NCBI RefSeq assembly: GCF_050749815.1
Contig: NZ_CP192735.1
Coordinates: 2,170,001-2,234,000, forward strand
DNA: 64,000 nt
DNA from: Dyella_A sp050749815
GTDB taxonomy: Bacteria; Pseudomonadota; Gammaproteobacteria; Xanthomonadales; Rhodanobacteraceae
Reading direction: 5' to 3'
In this document: piece after piece, positions 41,117-49,302 of the stretch
Numbering within the stretch: position 1 is the first letter of the stretch
Layout of the letters: each line of letters begins with the position of its first letter
Made by a program: the position numbers and the translations under genes
The notes under the pieces: generated by a model
Told to the model about the DNA's origin: nothing
The model's input: only the letters and a program-made list of their open reading frames with translations
Database searches by the model: none

Positions 41117-42864
41117 GGCTGCAGCCGCTTGAGCGTGTCGCGCAGGCTCGCGTTGGTCGGGTCGATCTTGCGCACCTGATCGAACACGCGCGTCGCCTCG
41201 TCACGCTGGCCGCTCTTCCACAGCACTTCGCCCAGGTGCACGCCCACATCCGCATCGCGGCGCTGTGCCCACGCCTGACGCAGTACGCTGGCGGCCTTAT
41301 CCAGATGGCCCAGCCGGTACTGCAGCCAGCCCCAGGAGTCGGCGATCGCCGGATCGTCCGGCTTGGCTTTGCGCGCCTGCGCGATCAGGCGCTCGGCCTC
41401 CGGCAGGTCGCGGTTGGCGTCGGCCAGGGTGTAGCCCAGCGCATTGCTGGCGTCGATGTCGGCGGGCTTGAGCTCGAGCAGACGACGCAGGTCGGTGACG
41501 GCCTGGTCGATCTTGCCGGACTGGGCGTAGGCCAGGCCGCGCCCGTAGAGCAGGCCCGGATCGTCCGGCACCACCTGCAGGGCGCGGCTGAACGCCATCT
41601 CCGCCTGCGGGTATTGCTGTTCGGCCATGTATAGGTCCGCGTCCGCCTCGTAGGCCTTGCGCAGCTGCTCGGGCTGGTCGAGATACGCGGTTTCGAGCTG
41701 GCCGAGCAGCTCGTGCGCCTCGGCCTTCTTGCCCTGTGCGTGCAGGATCACCGCGCTGCGCAGGTCGGCGTCGAAAGCATGCGGATCCTCGTCGGTCACC
41801 TGGTCGTACCAGGCCAGCGCCTCATCCTTCAGCCCCTGCATCTCGGCCAACTGGCCGAGCAGGAACGCGCTGGACTGGCGAATCTCCTCGGGCGACTTCT
41901 GCAACTGGCGATAAAGCATCGCCAGCGTGGCCTTGTCGTCGGCCTTGGCCGCCAGCGCCGCGCGCAGATTGTAGATATCCGCGCTCTGCTTGCCGCTGGC
42001 CAGGAACTTGGCCGCCGCCGGGTAATCGCCGCCCTGCGCCAGCATGCTGGCGTAGGCCAGGCGCAGGTGGGTATCGCCAGGCGCGCGGCCGATCGCCTGC
42101 TTGAGCAGCGCCTGCGCCGCCGCGCGATCGCCCGCGCGCAGCGTCATCTGCGCCGCCCACGCGTAGGTAGCCGAGGAGTGGAAACGTGCGGCCGCGGCGT
42201 TGGCGATGCGCAGGGCGTACGCCCGCCGCCCCAGCCGGTCGCCCAGCTCGCTCATCGCCAGCCAGGCGCGTTCATCGGCCGGCAAGCGCTCGGGGGTGGC
42301 CATCGCCTCGAGCAACCGGGCCGCCTGCGCCGCGTCGCGGGCGCCGACCAGCACGCGCCCGAACTGGCGCCAGGCATCGTCGCCACCGAGCTTGAGCACC
42401 GTTTCCAGCTGGCGTTTGGCTTCGGCCGCATCACCGCGATCCAGCGCCAGCTCGGCGCGCGCCTGCGCCAGGGCGGCCGGCTTGGCGCCCAGCGCCTGCC
42501 AGCGCTCCAGCGCCCGCGTGGCCGCGGCATCGTCATGCACGGCCAGCGCCAGGGCCGTGGCGCGCTCGGCCACCGCGGCATCGTCGGACAACGCCGCCGC
42601 CTTGCCGTAGGCCGTCGCCGCCGCCTTGAGATCGGAATGGGTCAGCGCCATCTCGCCCGCCAGGAGCTGGGCCATCACGTCGTGATCGGCATCGGGCGTG
42701 GCCACCACCAGCCGGGCCAGCGGTTGCGGCGAGGCGGCCACCGGAGCCGGCCGCACGGCTGGCGCCGTGGCACATCCGGCCATCGTCACAGCCACCACGC
42801 CCGCCATCGCAAAATGCCGCATTTGCTTGAACTTGCCCGACCCGCTGAGCACACTATTGATCAT
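41113..42864 (-). CDS. TPR-repeat lipoprotein
   Basis: This 583-residue protein starts at the ATG at 42864 (MINSVLSGSGKFKQM), followed by a hydrophobic stretch and lipobox (VAVTMAGC) near residue 31; an ATG 14 codons later and a longer open frame are alternatives. The rest is built of tetratricopeptide-like helical repeats, clearest in the C-terminal third (PQAEMAFSRALQVVPDDPGL and the next two repeats). It is probably a periplasmic-facing scaffold in the outer membrane. Coupling to lolB suggests a cell-envelope role. It is divergent from hemA, 99 bases apart. Confidence 0.85.
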   Translation of the reverse strand: MINSVLSGSGKFKQMRHFAMAGVVAVTMAGCATAPAVRPAPVAASPQPLARLVVATPDADHDVMAQLLAGEMALTHSDLKAAATAYGKAAALSDDAAVAERATALALAVHDDAAATRALERWQALGAKPAALAQARAELALDRGDAAEAKRQLETVLKLGGDDAWRQFGRVLVGARDAAQAARLLEAMATPERLPADERAWLAMSELGDRLGRRAYALRIANAAAARFHSSATYAWAAQMTLRAGDRAAAQALLKQAIGRAPGDTHLRLAYASMLAQGGDYPAAAKFLASGKQSADIYNLRAALAAKADDKATLAMLYRQLQKSPEEIRQSSAFLLGQLAEMQGLKDEALAWYDQVTDEDPHAFDADLRSAVILHAQGKKAEAHELLGQLETAYLDQPEQLRKAYEADADLYMAEQQYPQAEMAFSRALQVVPDDPGLLYGRGLAYAQSGKIDQAVTDLRRLLELKPADIDASNALGYTLADANRDLPEAERLIAQARKAKPDDPAIADSWGWLQYRLGHLDKAASVLRQAWAQRRDADVGVHLGEVLWKSGQRDEATRVFDQVRKIDPTNASLRDTLKRLQP

Positions 42865-42963
42865 CTGTTCGCCTGTTTCGGCCGTTTCCGTCACCACTCG
42901 ACGACGAGCGCCAAGCTTAGCCTACGCCGCCGGACACCCCGCCGCCGAAATGCCGTCCTCGCC

Positions 42964-44232
42964 ATGCCACTGATCGCCCTAGGGCTCAATCACCTCACCG
43001 CGCCGGTCAGCCTGCGCGAGCAGGTGGCATTCGATCCGAATGCCGCTGCCGAGGCGTTGCACGAGCTCACCCGCGAGCCCGGCGTGGATGAGGCGTTGAT
43101 CTTGTCCACCTGCAACCGCACCGAGCTGTACCTGAGCGTGGCTGAGGGCGCCGAGCACGTGCCGCAGGAGTGGCTGAACCGGCACCACCGTCTGACCCCC
43201 GGCAAGCTCGACGAGTTCCTTTATCGCCACGACGAAGACGACGCGGTGCGCCACATGTTCCGCGTGGCCACCGGGCTGGATTCCATGGTGCTGGGCGAGC
43301 CGCAGATCCTGGGCCAGGTGAAGGACGCCTACCAGCAGGCGCGCGAGGCGCAGGCGCTCAAGGCACCGTTGGACCGCCTGCTGCAGCACACCTTCGCGGT
43401 GGCCAAACGGGTGCGTACCGACACCCGGATCGGTGCGCACACGGTCTCGGTCGCATTCACCGCTGTGCGGCTGGCTGAGCAGGTGTTCACTGACCTCAAG
43501 CAGGCCTGCGTGCTGCTGATCGGCGCCGGCGACACCATCGAGCTGGCCGCCCGCCACCTAGCCGAGAAACAGGTGCGCCGCCTCATCGTGGCCAACCGCA
43601 CGCTGGAGAACGCGCAGGAGCTGGCCTCCCGCTACGGCGGCTACGCCATCGCACTGGCCGACCTGCCGCAGCACCTGGCCGAAGCGGACATCGTGATCGC
43701 CTCCACCGCGGCGCGGCAGCCGGTGCTGACCCGGGCGATGGTCGAGAAAGCAGTCGCCGCGCGCCGACGCAAGCCGATGTTCATGGTCGACATCGCGGTG
43801 CCGCGCGACATCGAGGAAAGTGTGGCCGAGCTGCAGGACGTGTTCCTCTACGGCATCGACGACCTGCGCCAGGTGATCGACCACAACCGCCGCTCGCGCG
43901 AGGCGGCCGCCCGCGAGGCGGATGCCATCATCGACCTGCAGGTGGAGCGCTACATGGCCTGGCGCCGCACGCTGGGCGTGCGCAACCCGGCGGTGGACAT
44001 GCGCCACCATGCCGAGGTGTATCGCGACGAGGTGCTGGAGAAGGCGCGCGGCATGCTCGCGCGCGGCAAGTCGCCGGACGAGGCGCTCGCCTTCCTGGCC
44101 AATACGCTCACCAACAAGCTGCTGCACCACCCCAGCGCCGCGCTGCGCGAAGCCGCGCTCAGCGGCGACCTGGATCTGCTGCACGCCGCCGGACGGCTTT
44201 ACGGACTGGACCGCGAGACCGGCGAGGGTTAG
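42964..44232 (+). CDS. hemA: Glutamyl-tRNA reductase
   Basis: HemA reduces glutamyl-tRNA to glutamate-1-semialdehyde, the first step of C5 tetrapyrrole synthesis. The ATG at 42964 (MPLIALGLNHLTAPVSLREQ) gives 422 residues; the much longer open frame upstream is antisense to the TPR gene. The catalytic Cys lies in ILSTCNRTELY (about residue 50); NADPH domain LIGAGDTIELAARHL; the helical dimer domain follows. An N-terminal GLNH start is usual. prfA is next, as in many proteobacteria. Confidence 0.97.
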   Translation: MPLIALGLNHLTAPVSLREQVAFDPNAAAEALHELTREPGVDEALILSTCNRTELYLSVAEGAEHVPQEWLNRHHRLTPGKLDEFLYRHDEDDAVRHMFRVATGLDSMVLGEPQILGQVKDAYQQAREAQALKAPLDRLLQHTFAVAKRVRTDTRIGAHTVSVAFTAVRLAEQVFTDLKQACVLLIGAGDTIELAARHLAEKQVRRLIVANRTLENAQELASRYGGYAIALADLPQHLAEADIVIASTAARQPVLTRAMVEKAVAARRRKPMFMVDIAVPRDIEESVAELQDVFLYGIDDLRQVIDHNRRSREAAAREADAIIDLQVERYMAWRRTLGVRNPAVDMRHHAEVYRDEVLEKARGMLARGKSPDEALAFLANTLTNKLLHHPSAALREAALSGDLDLLHAAGRLYGLDRETGEG

Positions 44233-44291
44233 CGACGCGAACGCCCGGCTGCACGCCTGCCCGTTCGCCCTGCCCTTACCAGACCCCGCCC

Positions 44292-45374
44292 ATGACCCCG
44301 TCCATCCGCGCCAAGCTCGAAGCCCTCACCGAACGCCACGAAGAAGTCGGCCTGCTGCTGACCCAGCCGGAAGTGATTGGCGACAACACGCGCTTCCGCA
44401 CGCTGTCGCGCGAGTACGCGCAACTCGGCCCGGTGGCCGCGGCACTGCACGAGCACGACGACGCCCAGCGCGAACTGGCCGAATCGCGCGCCATGCTGGC
44501 AGACCCCGAACTGCGCGAGATGGCCGCCGACGATGTCGCCCGGCTCGAACAGCGCTTGGTGGAACTGGACCAGGAGCTGCAGATCCTGCTGCTGCCCACC
44601 GACCCGCGCGACGAAGGCAATCTGTTCCTCGAAGTGCGCGCCGGCACCGGCGGCGACGAGGCGGCGATCTTCGCCGGTGACCTCATGCGCATGTACCTGC
44701 GCTACGCCGAGCAGCGCGGCTGGAAGACCGAGATCGAGTCGGCGCACCCGGGCGAGCACGGCGGCTACAAGGAGGCCGTAGCACGCATCGAGGGCAAAGG
44801 TGCGTTCTCGCGGCTGAAGTACGAATCGGGCACGCACCGCGTGCAGCGCGTGCCGGCCACCGAATCGCAGGGCCGCATCCACACCTCGGCCGCCACCGTG
44901 GCGATCATCCCCGACGTGGACGAGGTCGAGGACATCACGATCAACCCGGCCGACCTGAAGGTCGACACCTTCCGCTCCTCCGGCGCCGGCGGCCAGCACG
45001 TCAACAAGACCGACTCGGCGATCCGCATCACCCACCTGCCCACCGGCGTGGTGGTGGAGTGCCAGACCGAGCGCTCGCAGCACGCCAACCGCGACAAGGC
45101 GATGAAGCGGCTGAAGGCGCAGCTGCTCGACGCCGAGCGCATGAAACAGGCGGCCGCCGAGGCCGAATCGCGGCGCGTGCAGGTGGGCTCGGGCGACCGC
45201 AGCCAGCGCATCCGCACCTACAACTTTCCGCAGGGCCGGATCACCGACCACCGCATCAACCTCACCCTGTACCGCCTGCCGGAAATCCTCCAGGGCGATC
45301 TGGACGAGCTTGTCGACGCCCTGATGCGTGAGGACCAGGCCGATCAGCTCAAGGCGCTCACCGACGCGGCCTGA
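44292..45374 (+). CDS. prfA: Peptide chain release factor 1
   Basis: RF1 reads UAA and UAG stop codons. It is 360 residues from MTPSIRAKLEALTERHEEVG. The codon-recognition motif is PAT (RVPATESQGRIHTSAATV), which marks RF1 rather than RF2 (SPF), and the catalytic GGQ is in SSGAGGQHVNKTDSAIRITH. It follows hemA by 59 bases. The methylase gene prmC, usually next, is not here; ppk2 takes its place. Confidence 0.97.
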   Translation: MTPSIRAKLEALTERHEEVGLLLTQPEVIGDNTRFRTLSREYAQLGPVAAALHEHDDAQRELAESRAMLADPELREMAADDVARLEQRLVELDQELQILLLPTDPRDEGNLFLEVRAGTGGDEAAIFAGDLMRMYLRYAEQRGWKTEIESAHPGEHGGYKEAVARIEGKGAFSRLKYESGTHRVQRVPATESQGRIHTSAATVAIIPDVDEVEDITINPADLKVDTFRSSGAGGQHVNKTDSAIRITHLPTGVVVECQTERSQHANRDKAMKRLKAQLLDAERMKQAAAEAESRRVQVGSGDRSQRIRTYNFPQGRITDHRINLTLYRLPEILQGDLDELVDALMREDQADQLKALTDAA

Positions 45375-45441
45375 CCCCGTGGTGACGCCGGGCATGCGTG
45401 ACGCGCTACCCTCGCCCGGCCACCCCGCCGGAGATCGCCCG

Positions 45442-46209
45442 ATGAAGCGCAAGGCCTACGAGCAGCAGCTGGAATCCCTGCAGATCGAGCTGACCGGCGT
45501 GCAGCGCTGGCTGCGCAAGAGCGGACGGCGCCTGCTGGTGATCTTCGAAGGCCGCGACGCGGCCGGCAAGGGCGGCACGATCAAGGCGATCACCGACCGG
45601 CTGGACACCCGCGGCTACCGCGTGGTGGCGGTTTCCAAGCCGGACGATCGCGAAGCCTCGCAGTGGTATTTCCAGCGTTACGTGGCGCATCTGCCCGCCG
45701 CCGGCGAACTCGTGCTGTTCGACCGCAGCTGGTACAACCGCGCCGTGGTGGAGCCGGCGATGGGCTTCTGCAGCCAGGCGCAGTACGCGCAGTTCCTCGA
45801 TGACTGCCCCGCCTTCGAACGCATGCTGGCCGACAGCGGCATCCTGATACTCAAGTACTGGCTGGCGGTGGACCAGGACGAGCAGGAAGCCCGCTTCGCC
45901 GAGCGCGCGGCCGACCCGCTCAAGCGCTGGAAGCTCTCTCCGGTGGATCTGGCCGCTCGCGAGAAATACGCCGAGATCGGCCACCTGCGCGACGTGATGA
46001 TGGCGCGCACCCACGCCGCGCACGCGCCCTGGTTCGTGGTCGACTACAACGACCAGAAGCAGGGACGCCTTGCCCTGATGCGCCACCTCCTCGACCAGCT
46101 GCCCGACGTGCGCGTGCCCGATGTCAAGGTCAAGCTGCCGAAGCTGCGCGGTAGGCCCAAGCGCGAAAAGCTCGCCGATGCCAGTTTCTGGATCGCGCCG
46201 CCGCGCTGA
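45442..46209 (+). CDS. ppk2: Polyphosphate kinase 2 family protein
   Basis: PPK2 enzymes move phosphate between polyphosphate and nucleotides. The ATG at 45442 (MKRKAYEQQLESLQIELTGV) follows GGAG at eight bases and gives 255 residues; the upstream in-frame start overlaps prfA. Walker A is EGRDAAGKGGTIKAI, Walker B is LVLFDRSWYNRAVVEP, and the lid is GFCSQAQYAQF. The last part, RGRPKREKLADASFW, is basic. A single-domain class I PPK2 acting on nucleoside diphosphates is likely, but whether it prefers ADP or GDP cannot be told. Confidence 0.92.
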   Translation: MKRKAYEQQLESLQIELTGVQRWLRKSGRRLLVIFEGRDAAGKGGTIKAITDRLDTRGYRVVAVSKPDDREASQWYFQRYVAHLPAAGELVLFDRSWYNRAVVEPAMGFCSQAQYAQFLDDCPAFERMLADSGILILKYWLAVDQDEQEARFAERAADPLKRWKLSPVDLAAREKYAEIGHLRDVMMARTHAAHAPWFVVDYNDQKQGRLALMRHLLDQLPDVRVPDVKVKLPKLRGRPKREKLADASFWIAPPR

Positions 46210-46211
46210 CC

Positions 46212-46484
46212 TCAGGCCGTGGTGAATCCGGCGCCGGTCCACTCGGCACAGGATTCGCGCAGCACCTGCTCGACGCGTGCCGCCGGCGGGCCATCGTGCA
46301 GCCAGCGCTCCAGCATCGCGATCGCCTCGTGGTCACCGCAGGCAATCACTTCTACCCGGCCGTCAGCCAAGTTGCGCGCCACGCCCCGCAGCCCCAGCCC
46401 CAGCACCAGCGCCTGCTCACGTGTGCTGGCGCGGAAGAACACGCCCTGCACGCGACCACTGACCAGGAAGCGCGCGGCCGCCAT
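46212..46484 (-). CDS. Acylphosphatase
   Basis: This 90-residue enzyme hydrolyses acyl phosphates. It starts at the ATG at 46484 (MAAARFLVSGRVQGVFFRAS), whose A is shared with the stop of the thioredoxin-like gene (TGATG). The signature GRVQGVFFR carries the catalytic Arg, and the Asn is in GVARNLADGRVEV. Length and fold pattern are normal. It is the last gene of the yihY-like/tlpA-like/acylphosphatase unit. Confidence 0.95.
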   Translation of the reverse strand: MAAARFLVSGRVQGVFFRASTREQALVLGLGLRGVARNLADGRVEVIACGDHEAIAMLERWLHDGPPAARVEQVLRESCAEWTGAGFTTA

Positions 46485-46957
46485 CACTTGGCGTCGTCGA
46501 TCGCCGCCTTCAGCGCATCGCCGGAGATCGGCCCGACGAAGCGCTTGGCCACCGTGCCGTCCGGCGCGATCAGGTAGGTGGTGGGCAGGCCGCGCGGCTC
46601 GTCGAAATCCTTCGGCGGGTTGTCCAGCGTGACCTGGGCGATCGGATAGCTCACCGGATGCTTGGCGACGAACGCGCGGATGTCGGCGATGTCGCTGTCG
46701 TCGTAGGCCAGGCCGATGGCGGCGACGTCCTTGCGACCGCTGACGAAGGCGGAAATATCCGGCATCTCCTTGATGCACGGCACGCACCACGTTGCCCAGT
46801 AGTTCACCACCACCCAGTGGCCGCGCTGGGCGGCGAGGTCGTAGGGCTTGCCGTCCAGCGTGGTGACCTTGAGCGCGGGCTTGGCCGGCATCGCTGCCTG
46901 CGCGGGTGCCGCAAACACCGCGGCGGCGAGCAATGCGAGCGGGACGAAGATCTTCAT
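46484..46957 (-). CDS. TlpA/ResA-like thioredoxin-family protein, exported
   Basis: This is a periplasmic thiol-disulfide protein of 157 residues. The N-terminus (MKIFVPLALLAAAVFAAPAQA) is a cleavable signal peptide with likely cleavage after AQA. The active site is WATWCVPC, with the extra strand pattern of TlpA (WVVVNYWATWCVPCIKEM) and a cis-Pro in RGLPTTYLI. It is probably a reductant for cytochrome c maturation or related redox work, but the partner is not evident. It overlaps the gene upstream by four bases and the acylphosphatase by one. Confidence 0.88.
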   Translation of the reverse strand: MKIFVPLALLAAAVFAAPAQAAMPAKPALKVTTLDGKPYDLAAQRGHWVVVNYWATWCVPCIKEMPDISAFVSGRKDVAAIGLAYDDSDIADIRAFVAKHPVSYPIAQVTLDNPPKDFDEPRGLPTTYLIAPDGTVAKRFVGPISGDALKAAIDDAK

Positions 46958-48234
46958 GGGGTGGACTCCTGGGGAGCATCCGCGACATCGGCGGACGGGG
47001 GATAGATGCGGTCGAGCCGGGTACCCAGCGCGGCGTCCAGCGCCTGCGCCAGCGCATCCAGCAGTTCGAGCAGCACGGCCGGCAGGCTAATGCCCAGCGA
47101 CTGCGCCTCGTCGGCCGGGTGCAGCGGCAGCCGGTATTGCGTGCCGGTGTAGACGCGCAGCAGGTCGGTGCTGTCCAGGCTGCGGGTGAGCAGCCATCCG
47201 CCCGATTCGCTGCGCTGGATCAGGTCGGCGCGCTGCAGGTCGTCGAAGTAGCAGCTCACCTGACTGGAACGCAGATACGGCTCCAGCAACTGTACGGATG
47301 CCGGGTCCACGCAGTCGCCGCGGCGCTGGGCCTCGACGAAATGCTTGAGCACCACCAGCAGGCCGAGGAACTCCGCTCCTTCCGGCAGTGCGTGGGTGGG
47401 CGGGTGGTATTCGAACGCGTTGATCGAGGCGGCGATCGACGCGCCCAGGATCACGATCACCCACGACAGGTAGATCCACAGCAGGAACGTGGGGATCACC
47501 GCCAGCGCGCCGTAGATTTGCTGGTAAGTCTGCGCATTGCGCACGAACAGCGTGAAGCCCCAGCGCGCCAGCTCGAACAGGATCGCGCCGAGCAGCGCGC
47601 CGATCGCCGCATCGCGCACCACCACCGGGCGATTGGGAATCACCGCGTACATCAGCCACAGCGTGATGTAGGTGACCACGAACGGCAGCAAGCCCAGCAG
47701 GCGGGCGCCAAAGCCCGGATCGAACTGCCCGGCCGCCTGCTGCAGCAGCGGCATCGCGGTGACGTACGAGGAGGCCGCCAGACCACCCACCACCAGGATC
47801 GGCCCCAGCGTGAGCGCGGCCCAGTACAGCAGCAGCCGCGAACCCCACGAGCGCGGCTGGTGCACGCGCCAGATGCGGTTCAACCTATCCTCGATGCTCA
47901 CCATCATCGACAGCGCGCTGAACAGCATCACCAGCACGCTGATGCCGGTGAGGCTGCTGGCATTGCTGGCAAAGCTCTCCAGCGCGCGCTGCAGCTTCTC
48001 GCCGGCCGCGGGCACAAAGTTGTTGAACACGAACGAGAGCAACGCATCGCGCGCGGGAGCGAACGCGGGGAACACCGAGAACATCGCGAACACCGCCACC
48101 ATCAGCGGCACCAGCGACACCAGCGTGGTGTAGGACAGCGCACCGGCCGTCTCGAAGCACTTGTCATCGACAAAGCGCTGCCAGATGAAGCGGGCGAAAC
48201 TGGCGGTGCGGTCGCGGTTGAACGGCTTGGCCAT
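46954..48234 (-). CDS. YihY/virulence factor BrkB family inner-membrane protein
   Basis: This 426-residue protein starts MAKPFNRDRTASFARFIWQR and has the family signature CFETAGALSYTTLVSLVPLM in the first membrane segment. About six membrane segments follow, up to about residue 275 (SWVIVILGASIAASINAFEY). The soluble C-terminal 150 residues contain a winged-helix-like stretch (SCYFDDLQRADLIQRSESGG). The family was once annotated as ribonuclease BN, which is now rejected; its job is not known. It shares an ATGA overlap with the thioredoxin-like gene. Confidence 0.9.
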   Translation of the reverse strand: MAKPFNRDRTASFARFIWQRFVDDKCFETAGALSYTTLVSLVPLMVAVFAMFSVFPAFAPARDALLSFVFNNFVPAAGEKLQRALESFASNASSLTGISVLVMLFSALSMMVSIEDRLNRIWRVHQPRSWGSRLLLYWAALTLGPILVVGGLAASSYVTAMPLLQQAAGQFDPGFGARLLGLLPFVVTYITLWLMYAVIPNRPVVVRDAAIGALLGAILFELARWGFTLFVRNAQTYQQIYGALAVIPTFLLWIYLSWVIVILGASIAASINAFEYHPPTHALPEGAEFLGLLVVLKHFVEAQRRGDCVDPASVQLLEPYLRSSQVSCYFDDLQRADLIQRSESGGWLLTRSLDSTDLLRVYTGTQYRLPLHPADEAQSLGISLPAVLLELLDALAQALDAALGTRLDRIYPPSADVADAPQESTP

Positions 48235-48349
48235 CGAGGTCCCTTGGATGGGCGAGGGAGGCGTGGAGCATGGGCACGACGCCGTAGCGCTGCGCCCGTC
48301 CCGGAGGCGAACGTTACACTAGCGGATCGCCACTGAACCGCCCACGCGC

Positions 48350-48952
48350 ATGAGCCTCAGCATTCTCGTCCTGTACTACAGCCGCAGCGGCCATACCGCC
48401 CAGCTCGCGCGACTGATCGCGCGCGGGGTGGAGGAAGTCCCCGGCATGCAGGCGCGGCTGCGCCAGGTGCCGCCGGTGGCGCCCGTCACGCAGACCGCGC
48501 AGCCACCCGAGCCGGAAGACGGCGCGCCGTACGCCACCCGCGACGATCTGCTCGACTGCGCCGGTCTTGCGCTGGGCAGCCCGACCCGCTTCGGCAATAT
48601 GGCCGCACCGCTCAAGTACTTTCTCGACGCCACCGGCGCGGAGTGGGCCACCGGCTCGCTGGTCGGCAAGCCGGCAGCCGTCTTCACGTCCACCAGCACC
48701 ATGCACGGCGGCCAGGAATCGACCCTGCTCAGCATGGCCCTGCCCCTGCTCCACCATGGCATGCTGCTGCTCGGGCTGCCATACACGGAACCTGCCCTGA
48801 GCTCCACCCTGTCCGGCGGCTCGCCCTACGGCGCCAGCCATGTGGCCGGCCCGAACGGCGACAACGCCATCACGGAGCACGAACGCGAACTGGCGCGTGC
48901 GCTGGGTCGCCGCCTCGCCGACACGGCGCGTAAGCTGGCGACCGCCGCATGA
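48350..48952 (+). CDS. wrbA: NAD(P)H:quinone oxidoreductase WrbA
   Basis: WrbA is a flavodoxin-like FMN enzyme that reduces quinones by two electrons. It is 200 residues from MSLSILVLYYSRSGHTAQLA. The FMN phosphate loop is YYSRSGHT, and the WrbA signatures are GSPTRFGNMAAPLKYFLD and TSTMHGGQESTLLS, then SPYGASHVAGPNGDN. It overlaps the DUF2069 gene by four bases (ATGA). Confidence 0.96.
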   Translation: MSLSILVLYYSRSGHTAQLARLIARGVEEVPGMQARLRQVPPVAPVTQTAQPPEPEDGAPYATRDDLLDCAGLALGSPTRFGNMAAPLKYFLDATGAEWATGSLVGKPAAVFTSTSTMHGGQESTLLSMALPLLHHGMLLLGLPYTEPALSSTLSGGSPYGASHVAGPNGDNAITEHERELARALGRRLADTARKLATAA

Positions 48953-49302
48953 CGGCCACGTCCACACCGCTGCGCCCGGTCTACCGCGTCGGCCTCGCCG
49001 CCTGGGCCGCGCTGCTCATCCTGCAGCTGATCTGGCACGCCTGGCTTGTGCCGCCCGAGCGCATGCCGCTCACCCTGGTGCTGACGATCACCGTGCTGCC
49101 GCTGCTGCTGCCGCTCACCGCCCTGCGCAACGTCCGCCGCGCCCTGCTCTGGGTCGGCGTGCTCAGCCTGTTCTACTTCTGCCACGGCGTCGCCGAAGCG
49201 TGGAGCTCGAGCACCGAACGCTGGCTGGGTGTGGTCGAGATTGCGCTCACCCTGCTGCTGATCGGCGCGCTGGGCGCGGGAGTCACGCGCAAGCGGGCCT
49301 AG
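48949..49302 (+). CDS. DUF2069 small inner-membrane protein
   Basis: This 117-residue protein starts MTATSTPLRPVYRVGLAAWA and has four predicted membrane segments (AALLILQLIWHAWLV, LTLVLTITVLPLLLPLT, LLWVGVLSLFYFCHGV, WLGVVEIALTLLLIGALG). It matches the DUF2069 pattern. wrbA-DUF2069 pairs are frequent in Xanthomonadales and Pseudomonas-like genomes, and the ATGA overlap here supports co-translation. No function is known. Confidence 0.82.
   Translation: MTATSTPLRPVYRVGLAAWAALLILQLIWHAWLVPPERMPLTLVLTITVLPLLLPLTALRNVRRALLWVGVLSLFYFCHGVAEAWSSSTERWLGVVEIALTLLLIGALGAGVTRKRA

Noticed and set aside
41713..42963. Plus-strand extension that would make hemA 839 residues
   Set aside because: The extra part is antisense to the TPR lipoprotein gene; a normal HemA N-terminus begins at 42964.
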